Shown here piece by piece: positions 1 to 12,900 of a DNA stretch of 64,000 nt (position 1 is the stretch's first letter; each line of letters begins with the position of its first letter). The position numbers and the translations under genes are program-made. Below the pieces are notes generated by a model. That model made no database searches. It saw only the letters and a list, made by a program, of their open reading frames with translations, and was not told the DNA's origin. Origin of the DNA: Parasitella parasitica (Eukaryota; Mucoromycota; Mucoromycetes; Mucorales; Mucoraceae); assembly GCA_025201805.1 (NCBI GenBank), contig MU619297.1, forward strand, positions 114,197 to 178,196, in the 5' to 3' direction.

Positions 1-194
1 AGTTTGTTCTCAACCAAGAGCTTATATGTTATATACCTATCCATCCATGTTACCGTGAAATAAAGTATATTTATTCATATTGTAGTTACTATATTTATTT
101 ATATATATATACGCATAATGTTCTCTATTATATGAACTTCCGAACTTAAATTAAAGTGGCATATTTTCGACATAAAATGTAAAAGATGTATAGT

Positions 195-1022
195 TTAATC
201 ATAAGAAAGATCGCAATATTTGAGCGATGGACAGTTTTTATGCAACCAGTTTCGATGCTCGTCACCAACTAAGCGTACTTGACCTTTGCAGACTAACTTT
301 GTTAAATTTGCACACTTGCTCAGTGCTTTTAAGGAATTGACCGTAATTGTATTAGATTGCCTTATATGACTGGGAAGTGTAACAACCAAGGTTTCGATTG
401 AGGGACAGTGTTCGGTAATTGCCAGCATTGCAGTGTCAGACAGATAGCTGCCGCCTTCAGAAATGAATGACCGAAGGTTTGGAGTGAAAGATACTATATA
501 AGCAACCTGTATATCTGTCAAGAAACAATCTATAATAGAGATTCGGTTTAATTTGAGATGCTTGTTCTGATTGATCCCCAATTGTGACGCAAACCCGGCT
601 ATAATCTCTACAGAACATTTGTTGATTTCGATTTCTTCGATTTTTTCGCATGATATCAAATGCATTATACTCCTAGATGCAGTTGCTGTGGCGTGCACGT
701 TATGTAATTTCAAGGACCTTATAGATATGTGTCTGGGAATCAAGATTGAATCAGGTACAAATTGAATACTATCAAATGCCAAATTTAATCCAATTACCCA
801 TTCATGATAGGGGTATATATTGTCGTCTTTATTCAGTGTATTAGCCCATGCTACCAATGCTGTAATGGAAGTGCATGTTCTTGTATGCCATAGTTGCTTA
901 CAACAGATGCTTGTGAACTTCCTAAATGCTAATCCTAATTGAAGCTGCGATTTCTCGTCGAGATATCTAACGATATGGATCAAAACATCCAGAGGTAATC
1001 CAGCAAAGGCACTTGCAGACAT
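195..1022 (-). CDS. F-box protein, probably with leucine-rich-type repeats
   Basis: The 275-residue frame starts at ATG 1022 and stops at 195. Residues about 6-45 read as an F-box: LPLDVLIHIVRYL followed by a hydrophobic/basic helix ending at LWHT. F-box proteins bind Skp1 and recruit targets to SCF ubiquitin ligases. The remainder alternates short hydrophobic strands with CPS or CANL turns (for example HCPSIETLVV and KCANLTKLVC), which is typical of F-box proteins with degenerate LRRs. The frame stays open upstream of 1022, but that part is a run of Leu/Phe/Ser from a CT-rich tract ending in TTTTTGCAG (about 1036-1044). It is more likely an intron and its acceptor, so a short upstream coding exon is possible and the true N-terminus is uncertain. 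The substrate cannot be predicted. Confidence 0.72.
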   Translation of the reverse strand: MSASAFAGLPLDVLIHIVRYLDEKSQLQLGLAFRKFTSICCKQLWHTRTCTSITALVAWANTLNKDDNIYPYHEWVIGLNLAFDSIQFVPDSILIPRHISIRSLKLHNVHATATASRSIMHLISCEKIEEIEINKCSVEIIAGFASQLGINQNKHLKLNRISIIDCFLTDIQVAYIVSFTPNLRSFISEGGSYLSDTAMLAITEHCPSIETLVVTLPSHIRQSNTITVNSLKALSKCANLTKLVCKGQVRLVGDEHRNWLHKNCPSLKYCDLSYD

Positions 1023-1044
1023 CGAAATATCTTGAGCTGCAAAA

Positions 1045-3169
1045 ATAAAGAGAGAGCGAGAAAGCGAGAGAGAGAGAAAGAAGGAGAAAAGGAAAAGAGA
1101 CAATAACAAAAACAAGTATTTATTGAGCTTCAATGAGCGAAATATAAAAATGAGATAGCGTCGATTGCCTTTTTACTTGATGATGCCCGTCATTTAATTC
1201 GATATAAATATTAATTATTTGATCATGTTTCCAGATTCAACAAGGTGATAGAACTGAAAAAAGGACAAAATATTCCAACAATAACCTTTTTTTTGTTTTT
1301 TTTTTGTTTAGGATTGTTCAGTTCCACATGACTCAAAACCAGTACATGCCATGATACATAAGCACATCAATGTACTATCAAATATACAAATACACAGTAT
1401 GTATCCATACCATCGCATACATAGAAAGCCAGATGCATTAGACAGCACATTTTGACTGAATCAAACAAACATTTCATCATCATTGGTCGAGCCTTTCATT
1501 CTTGTGAAAGCAGCTTAAAAAGGATAAAATAAAGATTGCTTCTTTATTTTGAGATATAACAATTCAAAATGCAATACAGTAGTATTATAAAACTTGATTC
1601 GGGTGTAACACTATCATGTGCCCTTTAACATTGTTTTAGCGAGGCGAAACCTTAGGCAGTGTTTCATTTGTCCGTGAGTAGAAAATTATAACGTATTCAT
1701 CAAGTACGTATAAGCTCTTCCTTTTTCTGAGTCTATTTTGTGTACTGCTTTATATCTTTAGATTGTATATTGGATTGACTTATATAATATAACCATTTCC
1801 TCTTAGGAATACATACTATGGCGTTTTCTAATGGGAATAAAACAGAAGCCCCTTTCTTAGTAGCTTTTTATGTAGCCAAAGAAACATCACTTTAATTAAA
1901 TTATATTTTACATCCTATAGGGTCTTGGTTTATAGATACAATGAATAATATTCTTATTTATTACATGAAATACTGAATACTAAAGTTCAGGATCATCGAA
2001 CTAATTTTGACATAATCATTATGCATTGTTCACCATGAGCTTTGAATAAACTAGGCTAAGCTTGTTTGAGCATGCCCAAGGTATGAATAAATCAATCTAT
2101 AAAATGTAACTAGCGTCGATCTTTTCGAGGAAATCAATACATAGCAGTAATGAATATGCTAGTATTGACGCATCAAAATTAAAGAAAAGTCATGAGATAT
2201 GTTTCTTGTAATAAGCACAGATCTTCGGGCCCATCCGATTTGTTTTTGTTGTTTGTCATATGTGATCAAAAGGTCTTGATCTCACATTTTTTTTCTTGTT
2301 TCAAAACATAATCATAAGCTTATTAATATATTTATATCATATTTTCATACAAAATAGAATTAGTAAAAAAGGTAGTTTTTCATGGCAAGAAATAGATTGG
2401 CATTTGAAAAGCAAAAGCTTTTTTGATATATTCACTAACAGAAAAAAAAAGTATGTACCAGGTAGCCCTGATAGTAGTATTATCAATCATGTATAAAACT
2501 CGAGCCACTTTGTTCTTTAAGCAAAGCTACAGGTGTTCATGTGCATTTATGTATAAAAGTTAGTGTTTTTAGCAGCCAGCTGTTTGTGTATTAGGACATG
2601 CAGTGGGAACAAGGTATGTATCATATGAGGTATAATATGCACGTCTGATCGTGTAGAAGCAGTGTCTTTAACAGAAGTCGTGGACGAAAAGTGGCTGTTA
2701 CCATTATATCATTTTCGCTATTAGAAGAATGAATATTTGTCTCAGTACCAATAAGTGATCATGATAATGCTCTATTCTGTAGATCTATACAGTAATTTTG
2801 AACATTTTCATTTTAAAAGAGTGCGTTTTCGTAAATTTAAACACTTAGTTGGTATTGTCTACCAAATAAAAAACTAAATATCATATTTGATAAAAAAAAA
2901 AATAGAGTACTCATGAGATGAGTCCCTTAATCACTCGGGAGAGAGTATTTGTGATGTGTTCAGATACAATTATGCATAGATAAGTGGTTTTACAAATCGT
3001 AGAACATGTGAATAATTTTTATATACAAGTACAAAGGGTTTATTAAAAAAATAAATAAGTATAAATTGATATTCTACATAAAAGCTAAGTCATATACGAG
3101 AAAGAGAGAAAGAGAAAGAGCTAAAAGACGTAGAAAGTAATAGTAGATAGGGTACGGGTATTGGGTTGC
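1045..3169. other. AT-rich intergenic DNA, no gene seen
   Basis: About 2.1 kb between the F-box gene and the 3' end of the permease. It is AT-rich with short homopolymers. The only frame (near 2296-2496) is low-complexity and lacks family features. I see no RNA gene or repeat I can support. Confidence 0.5.
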
Positions 3170-5044
3170 TTAGATACGCTCAACCTCGCTAAGTTGATAC
3201 TTTTTGTTGCCTTCATTATCGCTATCGCTATCAAATTCCGGGGCGCGCTCAAGTTTTTTAGCATCATCGACTGCAGTTTCAACAGGAAGACCGTCCAGCT
3301 GAGGATCATGCTCAAGACTTTTACCAGGACCTTTGAAGAACTTTCTAGCGCGAGCATAATAGTAGAGAACTGAAGCACCAATAACACCGGTAAATACAAC
3401 AATAGCGTAATTCATATTATCGGGCGTAACTGGATACTCGGTGGGGCAAACAAAGAGAACAGATGTTAGCAGAATCCAAAATAGACTAATGACGTTGATT
3501 GCATCTGAAAAGGGACCCAAATGGAAAGGACCAGGCACAAAGACATTTCTAGCAACAGTCAGTTTGAGGGCGATGGGAATAAAATAGGCCATAGACGATG
3601 CAATAGTATTGACAGAGACGATGGCATTGAAGGCAGTTTCATTGATAATGTAAAGAAGACCGACAACAATAGCAAAGATAACATTGAACCACACAGCGTA
3701 GATTGGAGTCTGGGTTTTCAAATTGATGGTTGCAAGATGTTTAGAGAAAGGAGTACCACCATCACGGGCAAAAGCATAGATCATTCTTGAGCTGCCCAAA
3801 GTCAAGGCAGAGCCTGAAAAGAACATGGCACCCATAATAATCGTAGTAAATACAATAGTCCATTTATAGCCAACGCCGTCTAAGAAAACTTGAGTCATAG
3901 CAGGGCTGATTTGAGTATCGACAATTTGAGCCTGGTAATCCTGGACACAGAAGTTGACAGAGATCAAAAAAATAAGGCCAACGATAGCAGCGGTGCCGAT
4001 AGCGTAAAGAATACCGCGAGGAGCGCTACGGCCAGCATCGAGAGTTTCGTCAGACATGTGAGCAGCGCTGTCAAAGCCAGAAAGGGTATACTGAGATTGC
4101 AAAAGACCGATCAAGAATGCGTATCCGCCAGAAGAAAAGCCGGTTTGGTTGTCAAAAAATGTAAACACCCATTCAGCGCTTGGTTTGTTGGGAGTCAAGA
4201 CCAAAGCGACAATGACGATGATGAGCGTGCCGACAAGATGCCAGTAGAGCGATGTTTGGTTGAAAAAGCCGTTATATTTGACGCTGGCGGAATTGATGAT
4301 GCCGTGCACCACAGCAATAACGACGAAAATGCCGTATTGCCAGTAGATACTAGGGCTGTTGTTGGCGTCACTGATGTTGATGATGGACGCAATAAATTGA
4401 GAAAGGCCAAGATCTGCCGAAGTGATGGCAACTATATAGAGATCAAAGTTAAATTTGTGTGCTACATGATACAAGATGTGATCTAAAAAATGGTGAAATA
4501 AGACGTACCAGTCTGTAATACAAATAAAAGATTAGAATAAGGTTTACTTTCTGATTTTCGTTGCAATATTTACCAAACCAAGCCAGTTACACCAGCCAGT
4601 CAGCCAACACATAATGGGAACCCACTCTGGGGGAGCAAGCTTGGATACCCAAATGTAAAGGCCACCAGTGATAGGATAAGCAGAGCAAATTTCCGCCAGA
4701 GAGAGCCCAACGCCAAAAGTAAAGACTGATACGAGGATCCAGCCCCATATAACCGCAATTGATCCAGCAGCAAGCATGGCATCACCCCAGAGAGGAGTAA
4801 GGCCAGACAAGATTGAGCAGCAGCCAAACGCAATTGCAAAGTTAGAAACAGTTGACATGGTTTTATTCATTTCCTACGGCGGTATTTAGTGTCAGTTGAT
4901 GGTGCTTATAGTACACACTCAAAAGAGATGCTTATGCTGTACCTGTTTATAACCCATAGAATGCAATAATTCTTCCTCAGTTTGAAACTGAGGTCTGTGT
5001 TCGCCAGTTTCATTCACTTCATTGATGCTTAGGTTACGGGCCAT
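3170..5044 (-). CDS. Amino-acid/GABA/choline-type permease (APC superfamily, ACT family)
   Basis: Predicted exons are 5044-4943, 4873-4574, 4512-4509 and 4431-3170, giving 555 residues. This plasma-membrane proton symporter family imports amino acids, GABA or choline. Family marks are the segment after helix 2 (AYPITGGLYIWVSKLAPPEW), the following GWCNWLG, and the YTLSGFDSAAHMSDET/SAPRGI motif in the middle. About twelve hydrophobic segments are visible, with a charged acidic C-terminus. The third exon is only four bases (ACTG). Without it the frame shifts; with it the conserved stretch WLGLTVAITSADLGLSQ is restored at the usual family spacing. Reading through after the first of these acceptors soon meets a TAG. 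The substrate is not decidable from sequence. An alternative donor inside CTTGGTTTG would avoid the microexon but would delete the conserved Gly. Confidence 0.85.
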
Positions 5045-7883
5045 GCCAACCATATAATGATAACTAAAGTACGGGGTAGCGGAATTTTCGAAATAAAAGT
5101 GGGAATACAGCAAAAAGAGCTTTTTACTTGTGTTCAAAAAAAGAGAGAAAACGAAAAAGATAAGGCAAACGACACAAATTGTGCATCTTTTTATACCAAG
5201 AGTTAACGCGCTGCTTTAATGTTTATTTAGATCTTCCATACCATTTGTTCACCACCATTATCATGATATTACCTATTTCAAACTGACTCCGCAAGCACGA
5301 AAAAGGGTAACAAGACCATCGTGCCCACTTTAGTCGAGCCAAATGCTACAAACTTCCTGAAAGATGTCTTATCAAAATAAGGCACTGTCCTATAGCATCC
5401 TCCCGCTGACAAATATGTGGTAGCACTAATGCATTTACATACATCACCATCATCCTGAACGTGGGGGTCACTTGACCCAAATGGGATTTCCTTCCCCACA
5501 ATCTTGAATTGCAGAGATTGCAGTAAAATCCTAAAATGGTATACTTGTCCAATCAGATTCATCGCCTCTCACGCTTCTTCCAAATGTGGTTGTCCCAATG
5601 ACTAATACTTCGCTTTTCATTTCACTTATTTTGGTTATATTTTCATTTCGGGATTCTATGGCTTGATGATAAGGCAAGTGCCATATAAACCATTGAAATT
5701 TGGCGCTACTGTAATAGGGGGTTGGATACGTTGTAAGCTGGATATGATACTGCTCATTCGGGCAATCCATATCGCAACATGCAGAGAAATGGATTAAGAT
5801 GCTCAAGACACACTCATCTCAATGACATAATTCTATGATTATACATTATATTTTGTAGAGCCAAGCATACAGCACATTGATAAAACACATGTGCCAACCT
5901 AGGTATTTTTTCCCACAAAATAGAGCCTTGTGGAGTACAAACTATATCGCAAAATCCACTAAATCGAGTTTTCGGGAATAGGTATTAGCTAGCATATAAA
6001 ATATGCATGCTGTCATGTACATGCGTGCGTATAAACACGGCTATTCAAGACAGACATTGTGGCTTTATGCTTATCTTATCATGTATACAAGGTATTCATG
6101 TTGTAACGGTCAAATGTGTAACTACACTGGGACCAGTTGATCCTGGATGTCTTTTAATCCTCTTTCTCTACCCGTATATATGGAGCTTGAGACTAAAAAG
6201 GGTGCCTTAGTCATAGTCATATACAGCTAAAAACCATTCGTGGGCGACATTATATAATAGACATAAACCTTGATACGGGTAAATAATAAATTAGATTTGC
6301 TTGATTACTACGGTAAATCTCGCGGGCCACAAAGAGATAATTGCAAGAATCGACACCCTCCCCTTCCCCTTCCCAGGCGCCATTCACTTTTGTTGTAAAA
6401 GGAAAAATATGTCAAATGTTGTATTAAAAAATGACAAAACACCAACTTTTCTCACGAATTTTGACTCTGGCTGATTACTTGGACAAAAAATTCCAAGGAC
6501 GAATATGTGCGTGTGTAAAAATGTAGATTGCAGATAAGCACATTACTGTTTAGTACTTTTTGATGCAAGCGGGATTTGGCGGAAGTAGATCCAATAACAT
6601 CTTGTACCATCTTGATAATTTTGTGCTCTGTACAAGATACCAAGCAAAGGTAGACGTCTCTATGATAAATCAAAACTGTAAGGACTTGTCATTTTTTCCA
6701 AATTTTTAACAAATTTCAGCATGGTCAATCAATACCATGATAGCGCTTTTTTCCATTTTATGCCATCTGATTTTTTTTTAAAAAAAAGAGCATAGACACA
6801 TCACATACACGAACTTTACCGACTTTTCGTTAAAAGACGATCATGTCAATATTGGTTTATGTTTGCACTATTAAAGATCTTAGTTATTCCATACCATAGA
6901 TTTTTAATGGAATTGTTAATTTGCGAGGACTCAATCTATTGCTCTTTCAAATTACTACCAAGCACCGCTTCATGAGGCTCACTGCTTGCTGCCATAGGCC
7001 TGCTTCGCTTCACAAAAAAAAGTGCTTAATATCATCATCACGCCACGCTTGATGGCGACTTCTTTAGCCAGTAATTATTCTTCTAATAATAATGTAATAT
7101 TTCTATCATGCCTTCACTTTGCTACGACGATATAAAGAAATGCCAGTTTTTTCGCTCATAACATTTGCATATCCAAGAAGATCTGTCATGTGTGTCGTTA
7201 TACAATTAGCCCTGGTGGAGTCACTTTCGTCTGATGATACATGTTCTTATACAAGACGGAAAAAGCCAACTTTCATACAAAAATGCACACACAAAGTGCT
7301 TGTATCTTTGCATACGGAACACACCAAACCATGTTTTATACTTGTCTGATACCGCAATGATCAGGGCTGGCTGATATATACTTTACTTGCATTGGGTAGC
7401 GTATATATATCAAGAAATCTGCAAAAGTAGTTACTTTTTGACTGAAATAGGCAGTAGAAAAAAAAATCATCTTGGCTTTTATTACTACTCTCGTCAATGC
7501 CCTGTCCAGTACTCTAATGCTGTCAGAGTCTTCTAAATTTTGATATCCGCATAGCATTTATGCTTTGTCATTTGCAATTTTTATATTATCCACGGATTTA
7601 CAAGCAACACCCTTTCTCCCATACTGCTACATGCTTTAAAGTAGTATATCACAGCTCATTTATTTTCTGTTTCTTTATGCTAATTAATTATGAGAATGCG
7701 GTATTTGAGAGTATGTTGTATGCAGGCACCGTCTATATTGAATGTCGCGGAGACCTAATGCAAACGGTAATGATATTTCAGAGCATGTGAAAAATCCATA
7801 TTTCAAAATTGAGACAACTGTACAATAATCTTTTCAGAACTTCTTCTTTTCTTTTTCTTCTGTTTTATTTTCTCATCGCCGCC
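5045..7883. other. Intergenic DNA, possible decayed coding remnants
   Basis: About 2.8 kb between the divergent permease and acyl-CoA dehydrogenase genes. Two overlapping minus-strand frames (5806-5531 and 5562-5278) could be one frame broken by a single-base shift near 5550, but I recognise no family. A C-rich tract lies at about 6356-6376. Nothing else can be supported. Confidence 0.4.
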
Positions 7884-9475
7884 ATGTTGAGGTCTGCAAC
7901 CCGCTCCACCCATTTGATTTCTCGTGCTATCTCCAAGAGGTAGGTTATATTGCGTGTGCCTAGCGTGCCTTGACTAGAATAATACACATTAGAACCTTCA
8001 CTCAATCAGCTTTTGCTCGTAATGCTGCCGGCCTTCCTACCTCTTTGCAAGCCTTTACCGAGGAAGAATTGATGCTCAAGGATGCTGGTACGTGAATCTT
8101 GTGACATAGCTTGTATTTCAGCTAAACTGGGCGTGCAGTTGCTAGATTCGCTCAAGAAGTCGTCAAACCCAAGGTTTCTCAAATGGACGAGACAGAGAAG
8201 CTCGATGCTTCCGTTTTGAAAGGCCTTTTCGACCAAGGTGTAAGTGAATATGAGATGCAGTGGCGTGTAAATTTTTAGATGTTAATAACAAGGGTATATA
8301 GCTTATGGGCATCGAAACCGACGCTGAATATGATGGTGCCAACTGCTCTTTCACATCAGCCATCATTACCATTGAAGGTACGTACACAGCATTTATCGCG
8401 CCAGAGCGGATAGTAAGTGGCCTTTTTGTATAGAACTCGCCAAGGTCGATCCCTCTATCAGTGTTATTTGTGATGTCCAGGTTTGTTGATCTTTTGTGTT
8501 ACTTTGTTTTAAATCTACAATTCTTACCTGTTGGCCATGTTGGCAGAACACTTTGGTCGGTACTCTTGTTCGCAAGTATGGCAATGCTGATATCAAAAAG
8601 AGGTTCCTCCCCAAGTTGGCTACCGACACTGTGGGTTGCTTCTGTTTGTCCGAGGCTGGCTCAGGCTCCGATGCCTTTGCCCTCCAAACTCGTGCTGTTG
8701 AAAAGGATGACCATTATGTCATTAACGGCTCCAAGATGTGGATCACCAACTCTGGCGAAGCAGGCATCTTCCTCGTCTTTGCCAATGTGTAAGTCTGTGC
8801 AAACATCTGGATGCAGTAGGGTGATGCTAATGGTATTTTTACAGCGATCCCTCCAAGGGATATAAGGGTATCACTTGTTTCATTGTCGAAAAGGAAATGG
8901 GTGTGCAAGTAGCCAAGAAGGAGAGCAAATTGGGCATCCGTGCCTCATCTACATGTGTCTTGAACTTTGACGAAATCCGCGTTCCCAAGGAAAACATCCT
9001 CGGCCAAGTCGGCAAGGGCTACAAATATGCCATTGAAATCTTGAATGAGGGCCGTATTGGCATCGCTGCCCAAATGATTGGCACTGCTCAGGGTGCGTTC
9101 GATATTGCCTTGCCGTATCTCTTCCAAAGAAAGCAATTTGGTCAGTTCATTGGTGACTTCCAGGCTATGCAGCACCAATATGCACAGATTGCCACTGAAA
9201 TTGAAGCTGCTAGACTCCTGACCTACAATGCTGCCCGCATGAAGGAAGAGGGCAAGAGCTTCGTCAAGGAGGCAGCCATGGCTAAATTGTACGCATCTCA
9301 AGTGGCTGAACATGCTGCCTCAAAGGCAATCGAATGGTGCGGTGGTGTTGGTTTTACGCGCGAACTGGGAGTCGAAAAGTTCTACAGAGATGCAAAGATC
9401 GGAGCCATCTATGAAGGCACAAGCAACATCCAGCTTCAAACCATTGCCAAGCTGGTTTCCTCTACATATAAATAA
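7884..9475 (+). CDS. ACADSB: Short/branched-chain acyl-CoA dehydrogenase, mitochondrial
   Basis: Seven exons: 7884-7939, 7993-8087, 8139-8239, 8302-8377, 8434-8480, 8547-8788 and 8845-9475, giving 415 residues. The enzyme oxidises 2-methylbutyryl-CoA and related acyl-CoAs using FAD, passing electrons to ETF, in isoleucine breakdown. The N-terminus ([19 protein letters not shown]) is a typical mitochondrial presequence. Family marks are [61 protein letters not shown] and RKQFGQ. The catalytic base is the Glu of [10 protein letters not shown], about residue 396. The Glu position and the EELAKVD and SEAGSGSD segments fit ACADSB better than isovaleryl-CoA dehydrogenase, whose base lies elsewhere. 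The start is the first ATG before the presequence, after GCCGCC. The clathrin gene follows 434 bases downstream on the same strand. Confidence 0.93.
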
Positions 9476-9909
9476 ATTCATCAAGTCATCATGTTTTGAC
9501 TACATCGTGGCTTTGTTTAATTGACCTGTACGTGTGTATTCATGTACACACAATGCCCAAATTAGATACTGTATCACTGCTATTGGGGCTCCGTGTGAGG
9601 AGGGATGACGTGCCAGCACACCAAGAGACTATATATATTTCATTATAGAACCTGTTTTCCATTCTCTGTCTTTCTCTTTTTTCTTTTTTCTTTTTCCTTT
9701 TAGTTACGAAAAAGTCGTGTCTTTGCTTTTGATCAACTATCTGCACTTTATTGTTTGTTTGTAGTATCAATTCTTGTCAAGATAGTTTTCTCTCTCTCTC
9801 CTGAATAACAGCTTAAAAAAGACATAAAAGACATTGCAAGTAAATTCAAATGCTACCCATCTAGCGTGATTTATCAATTCTCAAAGTTTTTTTTTGCATG
9901 TAGAATAAA
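9476..9909. other. Intergenic: ACADSB 3' end and clathrin promoter
   Basis: A 434-base gap with T- and CT-rich tracts (about 9666-9702 and 9788-9801) just before the clathrin start. CT-rich 5' leaders are common upstream of strongly expressed fungal genes. No other feature is seen. Confidence 0.4.
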
Positions 9910-12900
9910 ATGAGCGAACAGTTACCCATTAAATTTCAAGAGCATGCGAACGTAAGTATAGCTGTGATGACTCCATCTGCATCTCATTAACGAGAATTTT
10001 AGCTGACACACCTTGGGGTAAATGCATCGTCTATCGGTTTCAACACATTGACTATGGAGTCGGATAGATTCATCTGTGTCCGCGAAACAGTTGATAACAA
10101 AAACCAAGTCGTTATTATGGATTTAGCCGACAATAACGACATTACTCGTCGTCCCAGTACCGCAAACTCAGTTATCATGCACCCCAAAGCTAAAATTATG
10201 GCCCTCAAAGCTAAGAATCCAAATGGTAAATGTTGTGTGCGCTCCAAATTAACTACATGACTGGAATACTGAAGGATCTATAAATAGGTGATTTGCAGCT
10301 CCAAGTATTCAACCTCGAATCAAAGTCAAAGCTCAAGTCCTATATGATGAGGCAAGATGTTGTGTTTTGGAAGTGGCTGGATGTCAAGACAATCGGCCTT
10401 GTTACAGACACTAGTGTCTACAGCTGGTCTATTGAGGGTGAATCAGACCCCAAAAAGATTTTTGAAAGACATGCAAGCTTAGAAGACGCCCAAATCATCA
10501 ATCTTCGTGCTTCTTCGGACGAAAAGTGGTATGTTCTTGTTGGTATTGCTCCTAGAGAGGGGCGGGTTCACGGCAGCATGCAGCTTTTCTCCACCGAGCG
10601 CAATGTTAGCCAGCCCATTGAAGGCCATGCTGCTGCTTTTGCTGAAATCAAATTAGATGAGGGTGTTGCTCCCACCAAACTGTTTACATTTGCTACTCGT
10701 TCCAACTCTAACGCAAAGGTTTGTATTTTATTTTTTATTTTTTATTTTTTACCGAGACACGTGTTGCGCATCAATTAAATGTATAACTCTGCAGTTACAA
10801 ATCATTGAAGTGGATCATGTCCAAGGAAACCCTCCGTTCCAAAAGAAGGCTGTCGAAGTTTTCTTCCCTCCTGAAGCTAAAGATGATTTCCCTGTCGCTA
10901 TGCAGATTAGTCACAAGTACGGTATTATCTTCTTGGTCACTAAAATGGGCTTCATCCATCTCTACGATCTTGAATCTGGAACTTGTATCTACATGAACAG
11001 AATCAGCACGGACACAGTCTTTGTCACTGCCGAGTATACACCTACTTCTGGTATTATTGGAGTAAACAAGAAGGGCCAAGTAAGTGCGCTAACAACGGAA
11101 CAAGATACAGAGAGAAAGGCGGAAGCATAGGAATAACATATTGAATAGGTTCTTTCTGTATCTCTGGACGAAAGCAATGTTATTCCTTATATCATCAACA
11201 AATTGAATAATTCAGAATTAGCCTTCAAACTCGCTTCTCGTGGTGGGCTTCCTGGCGCTGACGACTTATATTTTGCTCGTTTCAATCAATTATTCAGTAC
11301 CAACAACTTCACGGAGGCTGCCAAGATTGCTGCTAATTCTCCCAGAGTACGTATATTTATAAATGCTCTCACATCTCGAAAATATTTTGTAACCAGCAAA
11401 TGTACATTCATAGGGCATTCTTCGTACAACCGAAACCATCGAAAAGTTTAGACAAATCCCTGCTGCTCCCAACACACTTCAGCCCATTCTGCAATACTTT
11501 GGTACCCTCCTGGAGAAGGGAGCCCTCAACAAATACGAATCTCTTGAGCTTGCCAAGCCAATCCTTACTCAAAATCGCAAGCCCCTTTTAGAAAAATGGT
11601 TAAAGGAAGATAAGCTGGAATGCAGCGAGGAGCTTGGTGATTTTGTCAAGCAGTACGATTCCCTTTTGGCGTTATCTGTATACTTGCGTGCTGAAGTCCC
11701 CAACAAAGTCGTCCTATGTATGGCGGAGAATCAGCAGTACGAAAAGATCTTGGCTTATGCAAAAACTGTTGGCTACTCTCCTGACTATGCTTCATTACTC
11801 TACAACATTGCTCGTACTCAACCTGATAAGGCTGCAGAATTCGCCTCTTCCCTTATTAACGACGAAAATGGTCCTTTGGTCGAGCCCGAAAAGGTGGTCG
11901 ATGTATTCCAGTCTCAAAACATGATTCAACAGGCAACTGCCTTCCTTTTGGAATACTTGAAGAATAACAGAGAGGAAGATGCAGCGCTTCAAACTCGCGT
12001 CCTTGAAATGAATCTGGTCCATGCCCCTCAAGTTGCCGATGCTATTCTAGGCACTGGCATGCTTAGCCATTATGATAAAGTTGTAATTGGTAATTTGTGC
12101 GAAAAGGCTGGTTTATATCAACGTGTAAGTTTTACTTGGCCAAACACATGTCGAAACAGAGAGCAAGTCATTAAACAAAATGTGATATATTTATATTTAT
12201 ATAAATGTATATACATAATTTTTAGGCCCTCGAACATTACACCGATATCCATGACATTAAGCGCATCATTCCATTCACCCACCAAATGAACGCCGAATGG
12301 CTCGTCAACTACTTTGGCAATCTCTCGGTTGATCAGACTTTGGATTGCTTAAAGGAAATGCTCAACAATAACCTTCGCCAGAACCTCCAGATCGTAGTTC
12401 AAATCGCCATCAAATACTCTGAGCAGCTGCAGCCCCATAATTTGATTGAGCTCTTTGAATCATTCAAGTCCAACGAAGGTCTTTACTATTACCTTGGATC
12501 TATTGTCAATGTCAGCCAGGATGGCCTGGTCCATTACAAATACATTCAAGCTGCCTGTCGTACCGGCAACGTTCGTGAAGCCGAGCGTATCTGTCGTGAA
12601 AGCACCTATTATGATCCCGAAAAGGTCAAGAACTTTTTGAAGGAAGCCAAATTGAGCGACCAGCTGCCTCTCATCATTGTCTGCGACCGTTTCAACTTTG
12701 TCCATGACCTTGTTCTCTATCTCTACCATAATCAGTTGCAAAACTTTATCGAAACCTATGTTCAAAAGGTAAATCCCTCTCGTACCCCTGAAGTCATTGG
12801 CGGTCTTTTGGATGTTGGATGTAATGAAGACACCATCAAGAACTTGCTTCTCTCTGTCCAAGGCGACTTCCCTGTTGATAAACTCTGCGAAGAAGTCGAG

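Noticed and set aside
1023-1133. N-terminal extension of the F-box protein as a signal peptide
   Set aside because: The Leu/Phe/Ser-rich stretch is a translated CT tract ending in an intron acceptor, not a plausible protein start.
2296-2496. 66-residue plus-strand frame
   Set aside because: Low-complexity AT-rich translation without motifs, neighbours or splice context.
3890-4486. 198-residue plus frame opposite the permease
   Set aside because: Antisense shadow of conserved permease exons; no independent features.
7119-7790. Short plus frames before ACADSB
   Set aside because: No family features and no phase-consistent joining to the ACADSB exons; the presequence ATG at 7884 is a sufficient start.
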